DNA of 64,000 bases from Sphingobacterium athyrii (GCF_003071065.1 NZ_QCXX01000012.1:1-64000), one strand, 5' to 3'. Shown: positions 34,021 to 42,598, numbered from the stretch's first letter. Translations and numbers: made by a program. Notes: generated by a model from the sequence alone, not told the origin.

Positions 34021-34878
34021 TTATAATAATTTGGCCTTCAAACTAAGATCCAAACTCTTGACACTGTGTGTCAAAGCGCCCACCGAGATATAGTCTACTC
34101 CAGCCTCTGCATAGGCCCGAATGGTTTCAAATGTTATTCCTCCAGAGGCTTCTGTCTTAAATCGATGACCGATAATTTTAACAGCTTCGGCCACATCCAC
34201 AGGTGAAAAATTATCCAACATGATTCGGTCCACTTCGCCAAAGTTAAGAACTTCGTCAAGTTCCGCAAAATTTCGGACCTCAATTTCTATTTCTATCGGT
34301 TTATTTAATTTCTTTCGATAGTCGTTTGCACGTGTCAATGCAGGTACAATTCCGCCACTATAATCCACATGGTTGTCCTTGATCAGGATCATGTCGAATA
34401 AACCAAAACGGTGATTGGTGCCCCCGCCAATTTTGACTGCTTCCTTTTCCAATACACGGAGTAAAGGTGTCGTCTTACGGGTATCCAATACTTGGGTACC
34501 TGTACCTTTCAACAGGTCTACATATTTTCGGGTTGTCGTCGCAATGCCACTCATACGTTGCATCACATTCAACACCAAACGCTCTGCCAACAAAATACTC
34601 CGAATATTCCCGCGCACAAAAAAGGCTATATCACCAACTTTTACCTGGCTCCCATCTTGAATAAACACGTCACAGGCTAAGGTCTCATCGATGTAGCTGA
34701 TGATCGCCTGAGCAACTTCAACACCCGCCAAAACGCCATCGTCTTTCACGATCAGTTTCGCTTCGCCCTGCGCTCCTGCCGCAATCGTGGATAATGAGGT
34801 ATGATCGCCATCCCCAACATCCTCCGCGACTGATTGTTTTACAAATTGCGCCAAATAGTCCTTGATTTCCTTCTCCAT
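34021..34878 (-). CDS. nadC: Nicotinate-nucleotide pyrophosphorylase (carboxylating)
   Basis: A 285-residue cytoplasmic enzyme of NAD synthesis, converting quinolinate and PRPP to nicotinate mononucleotide, CO2 and pyrophosphate. Family motifs: EDVGDGDHTS (20-29), NVMQRMSGIATTTRKYVD, DTRKTTPLLRVLEKEAVKIGGG broken across the active site, NHRFGLFDMILIKDNH, and EASGGI near the C-terminus. Length is normal. It is cotranscribed with plsY and probably with the DUF4783 gene 77 bp upstream. Confidence 0.96.
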   Translation of the reverse strand: MEKEIKDYLAQFVKQSVAEDVGDGDHTSLSTIAAGAQGEAKLIVKDDGVLAGVEVAQAIISYIDETLACDVFIQDGSQVKVGDIAFFVRGNIRSILLAERLVLNVMQRMSGIATTTRKYVDLLKGTGTQVLDTRKTTPLLRVLEKEAVKIGGGTNHRFGLFDMILIKDNHVDYSGGIVPALTRANDYRKKLNKPIEIEIEVRNFAELDEVLNFGEVDRIMLDNFSPVDVAEAVKIIGHRFKTEASGGITFETIRAYAEAGVDYISVGALTHSVKSLDLSLKAKLL

Positions 34879-34955
34879 AAATACAATTTATTGGGCTAAG
34901 ATGTGGAATAATTTTTTAATCGGAAAATAGAATGATAAAAAAAATAGTGTCTGGC

Positions 34956-35414
34956 TTAACTTTTATCGACCCGAAGTTCCTCGATGGACTGATTATTGGA
35001 TCCAGCTCCGATCTTAATAAATACGCGGTAGTTTGCCTGTTCGGTAGCCAGTGAAAAGGTGTAGTATTGATAACCATTATTCGCATTGCTGGCCTGGGTC
35101 AGTTTGACTGTTTTGGGTTTATGTTGATTAAAAAATGTAGCTAGCATAATCTCGGACTGGTACTTGGTATACACCCCGTTTTCACCCAAAATGGACAAGG
35201 TTAGATTGGATCCAAAATATTTAGCTATATTCTTTGCGTTCCCCTCCCTTAAATAGGTTTTAAGTTCTTCGGAAATACTTCCCAAAGACAACTCCTCGAC
35301 CTGTAAAGCAGGCTGCGCTAAGTCATTAAAATCTTTCGAATTATGCCCTGAGGCGTCAGTGTGTATAAAAAGACTATAGACAAATATAAATACGCAATAG
35401 CTAAAAAGTTTCAT
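34956..35414 (-). CDS. DUF4783-family secreted protein
   Basis: A 152-residue protein; the start at 35414 (MKLFSYCVFIFVYSLF) gives a signal peptide, whereas the start at 35459 adds 15 residues before it. The mature part (EELKTYLREGNAKNIAKYFG, LGENGVYTKYQSEIMLATFF, YRVFIKIG) matches the NTF2-like DUF4783 family of Bacteroidota. Function is unknown. It leads the nadC-plsY-M48 cluster and has its own well-formed promoter. Confidence 0.8.
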   Translation of the reverse strand: MKLFSYCVFIFVYSLFIHTDASGHNSKDFNDLAQPALQVEELSLGSISEELKTYLREGNAKNIAKYFGSNLTLSILGENGVYTKYQSEIMLATFFNQHKPKTVKLTQASNANNGYQYYTFSLATEQANYRVFIKIGAGSNNQSIEELRVDKS

Positions 35415-35469
35415 ATAGCTCAGAATAAAATAGAACAGTTTCCACAATAGATGTATCAATTATTAGGTA

Positions 35470-35498
35470 GCATAGTTTACACCGAACATAAACTATGC
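35470..35498. promoter_or_regulatory. Inverted repeat at the DUF4783-nadC transcription start
   Basis: GCATAGTTTA (35470-35479) and TAAACTATGC (35489-35498) are exact 10-bp arms around a 9-base loop. They lie just downstream of the -7 element at 35501-35508, so the right arm overlaps the predicted transcription start. It is either an operator or a 5' leader hairpin. Confidence 0.5.
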
Positions 35499-35500
35499 CA

Positions 35501-35530
35501 CAAACCTATAAAATTATTAGATATAAACAA
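35501..35530 (-). promoter_or_regulatory. Promoter of the DUF4783-nadC-plsY cluster
   Basis: On the minus strand TTG (35530-35528) is followed after 19 bp by TAGGTTTG (35508-35501), a full match to the Bacteroidota TTG-N19-TAnnTTTG pattern. The leader to the chosen start at 35414 would be about 80 bases. Confidence 0.7.
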
Positions 35531-35550
35531 GGGAAGATTTTAAAGATGCA

Positions 35551-35581
35551 TTGATAGATTCTAAAATTAAGGTTATCTTTG
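35551..35581 (+). promoter_or_regulatory. Promoter of gpmI, nearly leaderless
   Basis: TTG (35551-35553) is followed after 20 bp by TATCTTTG (35574-35581). Transcription should begin about 5-7 bases later, right at the ATG at 35589, so the mRNA would have almost no leader. Confidence 0.65.
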
Positions 35582-35588
35582 TTATACG

Positions 35589-37121
35589 ATGAATAAGAAA
35601 AAAGTTGCACTCATGATCCTAGACGGACTAGGGTACGGAAAACATGATAAATCAAATGCAGTTGAAGCTGCAAATACCCCATTTTTAGATCATTTATTGG
35701 ACACATACCCAAATTCAAGTCTGGAAGCTTCCGGTGAAGCCGTGGGCCTTCCCGACGGACAGATGGGAAATTCAGAGGTCGGTCACATGAATCTTGGCGC
35801 CGGAAGAATTGTCTACCAGGAACTAGGACGTATCCACAAGGCCGTAAATGACGGCGTATTCAATACAGATATCGTTATCCAGGACGCATTTAAATACGCG
35901 CTTGAAAACAATAAAAAAGTACACTTTATCGGTTTGCTTTCCGATGGTGGCGTGCATGCGCATACCAAACACCTGAAAGGTCTTTGTGACGCCGCAAAAC
36001 ATGCCGGACTAAACAGTGACCAGGTATTTATCCACGCATTCCTTGACGGTCGTGATACAGACCCCAATTCCGGGATCGGCTATGTCAAAGATCTACAAGA
36101 ATATCTAAATACAACCTCAGGCACCTTCGCTTCTGCCATCGGTAGATATTATGCGATGGACCGTGATAACAGATGGGAACGCGTTAAGCTGGCTTACGAC
36201 CTATTGGTGAAAGCCGAAGGCGAAAAATCCAATGACTTGGTTGCCTCCATCCAAAAATCTTACGATGCCGGTGTAACCGACGAGTTCGTTAAACCCATCT
36301 CATTGGTGAATACAGATGGTACCGCAGTAGCAACAATCCAGGACGGTGACGTGGTCTTCTGTTACAATTTCAGAACAGACCGTGGTCGTGAAATCACGAT
36401 TGCACTAACACAAAAAGCGTTCCCTGAGTATGATCTGGTGCCATTAAACCTGTATTATGTCACCATGACTGCCTATGATGAAACGTTCCAAAACGTACGC
36501 GTTGTCTTCCAAAAAGATAACCTGACCAATACACTTGGTGAAGTTTTGGAAGCTAACAAGAAAACACAGACCCGTATCGCTGAAACAGAAAAATATCCAC
36601 ACGTGACATTCTTCTTCTCCGGTGGCCGTGAACAACAATTCGAAGGTGAAAACCGTCTTTTGGTACCTTCACCGAAAGTAGCCACTTACGACCTCCAACC
36701 TGAAATGTCTGCCAGCGGAATCACCGAAGCCATCGTCAATGATATGGAAACCCTTCAGCCTGACTTTATCTGCCTTAACTTTGCCAATCCGGACATGGTA
36801 GGCCATACCGGCGTATTTGAGGCTGTTGTAAAAGCAGTAGAAACGGTGGATCAATGCACAAAAACAGTGGTGGAAACTGGATTGAAAAATGGTTATTCAT
36901 TTATCATCCTGGCTGACCACGGCAATTCAGAATTTATGGTCAATGAGGATGGCTCACCAAATACAGCACATACAACGAATTTGGTTCCATGCATCTTGAT
37001 AGATGATCATTACAAAAAAATAGCAGATGGTAAATTGGGAGATATCGCTCCAACCGTCCTTAAACTTTTGGGCGTAGATATCCCTCTTGAAATGACAGGA
37101 AATGTATTGGTATCAGAATAA
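35589..37121 (+). CDS. gpmI: 2,3-bisphosphoglycerate-independent phosphoglycerate mutase
   Basis: A 510-residue glycolytic enzyme that interconverts 3- and 2-phosphoglycerate through a phosphoserine intermediate, using two Mn ions. The metal motif LMILDGLGYG (8-17), the catalytic Ser62 in GQMGNSEVGHMNLGAGR, GGVHAH, DGRDTDPNSG, and the C-terminal LADHGNSEFM and NTAHTTNLVP metal sites are all present. Length matches the family. The promoter is close enough to make it leaderless; a strong terminator starts 19 bp after its stop. Confidence 0.97.
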   Translation: MNKKKVALMILDGLGYGKHDKSNAVEAANTPFLDHLLDTYPNSSLEASGEAVGLPDGQMGNSEVGHMNLGAGRIVYQELGRIHKAVNDGVFNTDIVIQDAFKYALENNKKVHFIGLLSDGGVHAHTKHLKGLCDAAKHAGLNSDQVFIHAFLDGRDTDPNSGIGYVKDLQEYLNTTSGTFASAIGRYYAMDRDNRWERVKLAYDLLVKAEGEKSNDLVASIQKSYDAGVTDEFVKPISLVNTDGTAVATIQDGDVVFCYNFRTDRGREITIALTQKAFPEYDLVPLNLYYVTMTAYDETFQNVRVVFQKDNLTNTLGEVLEANKKTQTRIAETEKYPHVTFFFSGGREQQFEGENRLLVPSPKVATYDLQPEMSASGITEAIVNDMETLQPDFICLNFANPDMVGHTGVFEAVVKAVETVDQCTKTVVETGLKNGYSFIILADHGNSEFMVNEDGSPNTAHTTNLVPCILIDDHYKKIADGKLGDIAPTVLKLLGVDIPLEMTGNVLVSE

Positions 37122-37692
37122 GAATCTATATAAAAAATTAAGCAGCGCACTTCCACTACTGGTGGGAAGTGCGCTGCTTTTTTGGAGCTGTAGCTCCCCC
37201 TCGGGTCAACAGAAAGCTAAAAAGACGACGGATATCTTTTCAGTAGACTCTTTCTTCAGTGCCGAAGCGCAACGCCTGCAGCAGCTCAATCCTTCGGTAT
37301 TAAAATCTGTCAATAAAGACGGCGAAAAAGAACAACGTGAAATTAAAATCGCAAACTGGAAAAATGAACTTTCAGCTTTTCAGTCGGCAGATATCAGTAA
37401 AAACTTCGATCCTGCCCTCTATGATGTCAAAGCTGTAGATTGTGTGACAGAGTTTACCGCTAAAAAGGAAGAATTGCAGATACAAAAACTCAGGATCGAA
37501 TTTGATCGCAACAACGAAAAGGTCAAACATATCCATATCGATAAAAAGATTGCAAACTCCCTGTACGATAGCAATGAAAAGCTGGATTACTATAGCGACT
37601 CCTTGTATAGCATCGTAAAATTACAGGATGTACAAGGTCTCGATGCAAATCAATATGAGATTATAGGAAAGTTTGTACAATCCAAAAAATAA
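37102..37692 (+). CDS. Uncharacterised lipoprotein overlapping gpmI
   Basis: A 196-residue protein with a lipoprotein signal (KKLSSALPLLVGSALLFWSC, Cys30). The mature part is charged and mostly helical (RIEFDRNNEKVKHIHIDKK) with no domain I recognise. The only ATG before the lipobox is at 37102, 20 bases inside gpmI. The codons for the hydrophobic signal core are themselves a strong terminator hairpin (37140-37179). Expression would therefore need read-through from gpmI. A good terminator follows it. Confidence 0.7.
   Translation: MYWYQNKNLYKKLSSALPLLVGSALLFWSCSSPSGQQKAKKTTDIFSVDSFFSAEAQRLQQLNPSVLKSVNKDGEKEQREIKIANWKNELSAFQSADISKNFDPALYDVKAVDCVTEFTAKKEELQIQKLRIEFDRNNEKVKHIHIDKKIANSLYDSNEKLDYYSDSLYSIVKLQDVQGLDANQYEIIGKFVQSKK
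37140..37183 (+). terminator. gpmI terminator inside the lipoprotein signal sequence
   Basis: AAGCAGCGCACTTCC (37140-37154) is exactly complementary to 37165-37179, followed by TTTT, 18 bp after the gpmI stop. It has all features of an intrinsic terminator yet lies within the coding sequence of the next gene. Confidence 0.7.
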
Positions 37693-37701
37693 ACTACTAA
37701 A

Positions 37702-37738
37702 AAATGTCTTTATGTGAATCCATAAGGACATTTTTTTT
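37702..37738 (+). terminator. Terminator after the lipoprotein gene
   Basis: AAATGTCTTTATG pairs with CATAAGGACATTT around TGAATC (one G-T pair), followed by eight T in total. It lies 9 bp after the stop at 37692. Confidence 0.75.
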
Positions 37739-37776
37739 ATTTCCCCTTCCAATACAAACAAATAAATGCAACATCA

Positions 37777-37806
37777 TTGCTTTATTTATTTTTTTACCTA
37801 TATTTG
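37777..37806 (+). promoter_or_regulatory. Promoter of the His/Cys-rich small protein and TonB receptor
   Basis: TTG (37777-37779) is followed after 19 bp by TATATTTG (37799-37806), a full match to the Bacteroidota promoter. It implies that transcription starts near 37813 and rules out a translation start upstream of that. Confidence 0.7.
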
Positions 37807-37848
37807 CCCATTATATGTCTACAAAGACGACAGTTTAGAAAAAACAAG

Positions 37849-38163
37849 GTGCGCGGTATTCCATTGAACAAATTAGTAGCGTTTACGCTTTTAATGACCT
37901 TTTTAATCGGTCAGTTCATTGTCTATACCCATTCCCATAAGCCGTCGGTATTAAGTATCGTGGACTGCAATTCGAAAAAACATCATGCAGATCATCCCAA
38001 ATGCTCCATCTGCGACCAAAATTCACATCCGCAACTACTCTTTAGTTTCATCCAAAGCGAATTTTTGCTTCCCGAACGGGAAATAGTATTTGGTCTTTTT
38101 GTACCCGGCGACCAGATGGTCAGGGCATTGCTATCGGGCAATCGCGGTCCCCCCATGTGTTGA
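37849..38163 (+). CDS. Small His/Cys-rich membrane-anchored protein
   Basis: About 104 residues from the GTG at 37849; the reading frame is open further upstream but a promoter at 37777-37806 makes an earlier start unlikely. One hydrophobic segment (KLVAFTLLMTFLIGQFIVY) is followed by THSH, KKHHADHPKCSICDQNSHPQ and a C-terminal NRGPPMC. Proteins with an N-terminal helix, a CxxCxxxxH-type motif and a terminal RGPP are found next to metal-related TonB receptors in Bacteroidota. Metal binding is inferred, not shown. The receptor gene starts 262 bp downstream. Confidence 0.55.
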   Translation: MRGIPLNKLVAFTLLMTFLIGQFIVYTHSHKPSVLSIVDCNSKKHHADHPKCSICDQNSHPQLLFSFIQSEFLLPEREIVFGLFVPGDQMVRALLSGNRGPPMC

Positions 38164-38175
38164 TTTTGATCCAAT

Positions 38176-38442
38176 ATGCAACAATGGCTGTTTTTATCAA
38201 AAGCGGCTGTATGCGATGATATATCGGCTTTCCCTGTTCCCAGTTTTAGCGATCAGTGCTGCCGTTTTCATCATGAATTTTCTTCATATTCAACAATCAA
38301 AGTGATTCATCTGATGGATCCTTCGAACCCAATGGCGATTTTCACAACAGATGAAGTTCAGCTTTTAAATTCGATGGAATCATCGGGATGGTTTCCATCT
38401 ACTCATGGCATAAAAATATTTACAGATGAAACTCAAAATTAA
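38176..38442 (+). CDS. Possible small protein before the TonB receptor
   Basis: An 88-codon frame between the small His/Cys protein and the receptor, overlapping the receptor start by 17 bp. Its codon usage looks ordinary and it includes DQCCRFHHEF, a possible metal-binding cluster, but no signal peptide, domain or family is recognised. It may be real and translationally coupled to the receptor, or chance. Confidence 0.25.
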   Translation: MQQWLFLSKAAVCDDISAFPVPSFSDQCCRFHHEFSSYSTIKVIHLMDPSNPMAIFTTDEVQLLNSMESSGWFPSTHGIKIFTDETQN

Positions 38443-40723
38443 AGACGGCATACTCATGCTTGTCTGCTATTTCCTGCTATTTTCTGCTACTGCTGCAACC
38501 ATATCTGGTCGAGTGACAGATTCAAAAACAAATCAACCGATCGCCGGAGCGACGATCTCGCTGCTCCAGCTGCGCTCGAGCACCTCTTCTGACCAACAGG
38601 GACGTTATGCTTTCAAATCACTTCCTTCGAGTGGACGTTATCTCGTCGAAGTACGTTTTATTGGTTACCAATCGCTGATCAAAACGATAGCGCTGACATC
38701 GGAAGATGTGACTGTCGATTTTGCATTGAATGAAAGTATTATCGAAACAAATGAAGTCGTGGTTACAGGTACGCTTGTCACTTCACAAAGCCGCCGAAAC
38801 AGCACCTCTGTCTCCGTTGTCTCCAAAGACGAACTGCAGGGTGGTGCGACAAACCTAATCGACGCACTTGCACGTCAGGTACCCGGATTAAGCCAGATTA
38901 CAACGGGACAGGGAATTTCCAAACCCGTCATCCGCGGTCTTGGCTATAACCGCGTTGTCACCGTCAATGATGGTGTAAAACAAATGGGCCAACAATGGGG
39001 AGACGAACATGGCATCGAGATTGACCAGAACCAACCGGACCGTGTAGAGGTCCTGCGGGGAGCAGCTTCGCTGATGTACGGATCGGATGCCATCGGTGGT
39101 GTCATCAATATCCTTGAACCCAGTGTGCCCACTGCCGGTCAGATAAAAGGTGAATTACTTTCGAGCTACTCGACCAACAATGGTCTGACCAATAATTCAT
39201 TGATGCTTACAGGTAATGAAAATGGCTTTGTATGGCGCGGGCGTGGATCTTATCAAAATGCTCATGCCTACAATACACCAGAAGGACGCTATATCAATAG
39301 CGGTTTTAATAATACGAATTTCAGCGGAATGCTGGGTTTGAACAAACAATGGGGATATTCACACCTCAACTTCTCTTACCTCAAAAATAACATCGGTTTT
39401 TACGATGCCGACCCCGGAGATCCTTTATACAATAATTCCAAAAGCCGGACATTGGATTTCCCAAAACAGGACATCCGTCATTATAAGCTTGCCCTCAACA
39501 ATAATTTTGTGATCGGTTCGGGAAATTTAAAACTGGATCTGGGCTACCAAAAAAATCAACGTCGCGAACTGGAGTCGGCAACTCCTTCCCTCTTTTTCGA
39601 TTTAAATACTTATTCTTTGGATGCTAAATATTACCTGGCGGAACGAAACGGTTGGCAGCATGTTGTTGGTATCAGCGCCAGTCAGGAACATAGCACCAAT
39701 AAGGGCGTTGAATTTTTGATCCCGGCTTATGACCAGATCGAACTGGGGGCATTTGGTTATGCCAAGAAAAGCTGGGGCGAGAATACCTTTAATATGGGAT
39801 TACGGTACGATTTCGTCCATACCAAAGGTAAACAGCTCCTTGTCGATAATGAGGAACAATTTCCGGGATTTAAAAACAGGTTCAGCAATATTAGCGGCGC
39901 GCTGGGGTATACGCATAGTTTCAGTGAAGATTTCAACTTTAAAGCCAATGCAGGATCAGCTTTCAGAGCACCTAACCCAGCGGAACTTGGTTCCAATGGT
40001 GTACACGAAGGGACATCCCGCTATGAAATCGGAAATGAAAACCTAAAGGCAGAACGTAGTTTCCAGGCAGATGCCACCCTCGAATTTGGACATAGCATCG
40101 TCACGGGCAGCATCGGCATCTACGAAAATTATATCCATAATTTTATTTATGCTTCGGCTAAAAAAGGAGATACCAAAACCATCGTTGATGAAGATAATAA
40201 CGAACAGACCTACGATGTCTATCGCTATGGCCAGGTCAATGCCAATCTCTTTGGCTTTGAAGGGAGTTTAAACTTCCATCCGCTCAACTGGGTTCACCTG
40301 GACAACACGTTTACCTATACACATGCGCAAAACAAGACTTTTGACCGGCCATTGGCATTGATCCCTGCAGGTGTTTTACATAACACGCTACGTCTCGAAC
40401 CTAAGATCAATGGCCTACATGCTTTCTATGTATCGGTAGGTTTAGACAATTATTTTAAACAGAATCGCATTGACGAAACCTTTGAAACGGCCACAGATTC
40501 GTATTCACTGATCAACGCTGGAATAGGTACGACCTTACACGTAGGAAAACAACAAGTGAAGGTATATGCAGTGGCATCCAATCTAACCAACAAACGCTAT
40601 TACGATGCCTTGAGCAGATTACGCCCGGGAAGATTATCGCAGGACGATCCGAGCTATGGGGTTTACAATATGGGAAGGAATATGACCTTCGGCGTCTACC
40701 TCCCACTCAGCATAAAAAATTAA
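38426..40723 (+). CDS. TonB-dependent receptor, probable metal (zinc-type) uptake
   Basis: A 765-residue outer-membrane receptor: signal peptide, carboxypeptidase-regulatory-like domain (ATISGRVTDSKTNQPIAGAT), TonB box (NEVVVTGTLVT), plug (GISKPVIRGLGYNRVVTVND; VEVLRGAASLMYGSDAIGGVINI), barrel ending MTFGVYLPLSIKN. The plug contains GDEHGIEIDQ, close to the pattern in ZnuD-like and related receptors. It lacks a SusD partner. The His/Cys-rich protein upstream supports a metal role; siderophore or cobalamin uptake remains possible. Confidence 0.85.
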   Translation: MKLKIKDGILMLVCYFLLFSATAATISGRVTDSKTNQPIAGATISLLQLRSSTSSDQQGRYAFKSLPSSGRYLVEVRFIGYQSLIKTIALTSEDVTVDFALNESIIETNEVVVTGTLVTSQSRRNSTSVSVVSKDELQGGATNLIDALARQVPGLSQITTGQGISKPVIRGLGYNRVVTVNDGVKQMGQQWGDEHGIEIDQNQPDRVEVLRGAASLMYGSDAIGGVINILEPSVPTAGQIKGELLSSYSTNNGLTNNSLMLTGNENGFVWRGRGSYQNAHAYNTPEGRYINSGFNNTNFSGMLGLNKQWGYSHLNFSYLKNNIGFYDADPGDPLYNNSKSRTLDFPKQDIRHYKLALNNNFVIGSGNLKLDLGYQKNQRRELESATPSLFFDLNTYSLDAKYYLAERNGWQHVVGISASQEHSTNKGVEFLIPAYDQIELGAFGYAKKSWGENTFNMGLRYDFVHTKGKQLLVDNEEQFPGFKNRFSNISGALGYTHSFSEDFNFKANAGSAFRAPNPAELGSNGVHEGTSRYEIGNENLKAERSFQADATLEFGHSIVTGSIGIYENYIHNFIYASAKKGDTKTIVDEDNNEQTYDVYRYGQVNANLFGFEGSLNFHPLNWVHLDNTFTYTHAQNKTFDRPLALIPAGVLHNTLRLEPKINGLHAFYVSVGLDNYFKQNRIDETFETATDSYSLINAGIGTTLHVGKQQVKVYAVASNLTNKRYYDALSRLRPGRLSQDDPSYGVYNMGRNMTFGVYLPLSIKN

Positions 40724-40732
40724 AAAAAACAT

Positions 40733-40769
40733 AAAAAAGCAGGGATCCAAAAAGAATCCCTGCTTTTTT
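40733..40769. terminator. Bidirectional terminator
   Basis: AAAAAAGCAGGGAT pairs with ATCCCTGCTTTTTT around a 9-base loop, between the convergent TonB receptor and ferritin genes. Confidence 0.8.
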
Positions 40770-40833
40770 ATGGGCTATTCCAATCCATTCAAATGATACA
40801 AGAATAGCTCCTTGACATTATTTGGGGCCATTA

Positions 40834-41388
40834 TTATTTGGGGGCGTTAGCTGTTGCTTCGCGTGCCAAAGGCACGTCGTCAGGCATGCTTTCTAAGGAC
40901 GAATCCAATGCAAACAGTGATTCGTCCGAAGCCCGGTCTCCACCTGCAATCTTTAATTTATCAATCAGCTCAAGAGCAAGTTTCTCTTCTTCGATCTGCT
41001 CTTTGACAAACCATTGCGCAAAATTCCATGTCGCCCAATCTTTCTGTTCCATAGCCAGATTGACAATACGATAAATTGCTTCGGTGTTGTCCACCTCATG
41101 TTTAAATACACGTTGGAAACATTCAGTCAGAGTGCTCGGATCTGATGGCGGTGCCGCTATCGCCTGAATTCGGGGACGGCCACCACGCTCGAGGATGTAA
41201 CCCATGATTTTTGTCATATGATTCCGTTCCTCCTGCGCATGCCGATATAGAAAATTGGCAATTCCACCGTAGCCCTGATCATCGGCCCAAACGCCCAGAG
41301 CCAAATAAATTTGTGCGGCTTCTGCTTCTTTCGTCATCTGACTGATTAAAATGTCCTGCATCTCCGCTGACAATCGATTCGTTTCCAT
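40834..41388 (-). CDS. Ferritin
   Basis: A 184-residue iron-storage protein that oxidises and stores Fe(II) in a 24-subunit cage. The ferroxidase helices are visible: QMTKEAEAAQIYLALGVWAD, FLYRHAQEERNHMTKIMGYI and WFVKEQIEEEKLALELIDKL supply the Glu and His ligands. The C-terminal extension (about 25 residues, ending ANAPK) is longer than in E. coli FtnA. A promoter match lies about 65 bp upstream. It is transcribed alone. Confidence 0.93.
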   Translation of the reverse strand: METNRLSAEMQDILISQMTKEAEAAQIYLALGVWADDQGYGGIANFLYRHAQEERNHMTKIMGYILERGGRPRIQAIAAPPSDPSTLTECFQRVFKHEVDNTEAIYRIVNLAMEQKDWATWNFAQWFVKEQIEEEKLALELIDKLKIAGGDRASDESLFALDSSLESMPDDVPLAREATANAPK

Positions 41389-41452
41389 ATACTAAATTCT
41401 TGTTGATTCAAGTATAGAACAGTATTGCCCAACATTTCGTTTGCAAATTTGT

Positions 41453-41482
41453 CAAAGACAGCGTAAAGAACCGACCTGTCAA
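41453..41482 (-). promoter_or_regulatory. Promoter of the ferritin gene
   Basis: On the minus strand TTG (41482-41480) is followed after 19 bp by TGTCTTTG (41460-41453), seven of eight matches to TAnnTTTG. Confidence 0.5.
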
Positions 41483-41552
41483 AACGCAGATACCATCGCA
41501 AGGCATTGGTTCAGCAGACAGAATAGAAAAGGTAAGGGACAGCCGGACACAA

Positions 41553-41584
41553 AAAAAGGGAAACCCGGCTGGGTTTCCCTTTTT
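41553..41584. terminator. Terminator of the TPR gene
   Basis: AAAAAGGGAAACCC pairs with GGGTTTCCCTTTTT around GGCT, a perfect stem with T-runs on both strands. It lies 18 bp after the TPR gene stop on the minus strand. Confidence 0.75.
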
Positions 41585-41601
41585 ATTATCTGTCGTACAG
41601 A

Positions 41602-42252
41602 TTATTTCAAGTTATCTCTATACACTTTAGCTTTTTTGACTTCTGTCTGAATGTCTTTTTTAGACGAATCAAAGCTCAATACTTTTTCATAATCCTTGAT
41701 GGCATTATTATAAGCATCTGTAGCCATTGCTTTGTTGTAATTAGGTGTACCTGCCGTACCGATCAAGATTCCTAGATCGCGGTTCGCGATCGCTCTATTT
41801 TGGTAAAATTTGGAGTCTGTAGGTGTGATGGCAATCGCTTTTGAATAATCTTCAATCGCTACGCGCAACAATTGCTCTTTGTTTGCCGCAGACACTCTGT
41901 TTGCCTGAATGGCAAGCGTGTTGTTTGCTTTCGCTTTGAAGTAAAGCGCATTTGCATTTTTAGGATTTAAAGCAACCACCTTTCCGAATGTTTCAGCAGA
42001 CTTTTTATAATCACCATTTTGAAATTGGGAGTAACCCAACATATACAAGACATCCGGATCTTTGCCTTCCTCAGGTAAAGCTTTTGTCAAGTATGACTCT
42101 GCGTTTTTGAAGTCACCGTCCAAAAGAGCTTTTTGCCCCATTCTCACATTGGCATTGCTATGCTCAGCTTGTTTTTGTTGTGCATTGGCGCTAAGTGCGA
42201 CCAAAGCAAAAACTCCTGTGAACAAACCTAATTTAAGTGATTTTAAGTTCAT
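41602..42252 (-). CDS. Secreted tetratricopeptide-repeat protein
   Basis: A 216-residue protein from the start at 42252, which gives a clean signal peptide ending SANAQ; a start eight codons earlier is possible. Four to five TPR units follow (NAESYLTKALPEEGKDPDVLY, YKKSAETFGKVVALNPKNANA, AIEDYSKAIAITPTDSKFYQN broken over the domain). TPRs mediate protein contacts. It is probably periplasmic; partner and function are unknown. It is transcribed divergently from lon. Confidence 0.82.
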   Translation of the reverse strand: MNLKSLKLGLFTGVFALVALSANAQQKQAEHSNANVRMGQKALLDGDFKNAESYLTKALPEEGKDPDVLYMLGYSQFQNGDYKKSAETFGKVVALNPKNANALYFKAKANNTLAIQANRVSAANKEQLLRVAIEDYSKAIAITPTDSKFYQNRAIANRDLGILIGTAGTPNYNKAMATDAYNNAIKDYEKVLSFDSSKKDIQTEVKKAKVYRDNLK

Positions 42253-42598
42253 ATCTAAATAGTTACGTTTTTTCAATATACCTTATTATTGACCAATATT
42301 GATCGTTTATTACCCTATGAAAAAATAACCCCATTGCTTCACCTCTCGCAAGAATCTGCCATCGTCTATTCTTTCACATTCCAATATTACAATTATTATG
42401 CCTATTTATCCAATAAATGGCAGATAAATTTTATTTAACCTGCCTTTTTTTCCTATTCTAAAAAATAGATTTGTAATTTTGCTACCTTTTAGCAATTGGC
42501 ACTTCCCTTGCACTATAGGGGAAACAATATTTGAAGCTTAAAATTTGAACGTCTACCGACAACATGTCAGCGACTGACAAATACACAAAATAAACACT
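42253..42598. other. Intergenic region between TPR gene and lon
   Basis: No gene is recognised. TAATTTTG at 42474-42481 matches the -7 consensus for lon but no matching -33 TTG is at the right distance, so a lon promoter is only tentative. No heat-shock (CIRCE-type) inverted repeat was found. Confidence 0.35.

Noticed and set aside
42474..42481. TAATTTTG as the lon promoter
   Set aside because: No TTG lies at the -33 position and the leader would exceed 100 bases; kept only as a remark.
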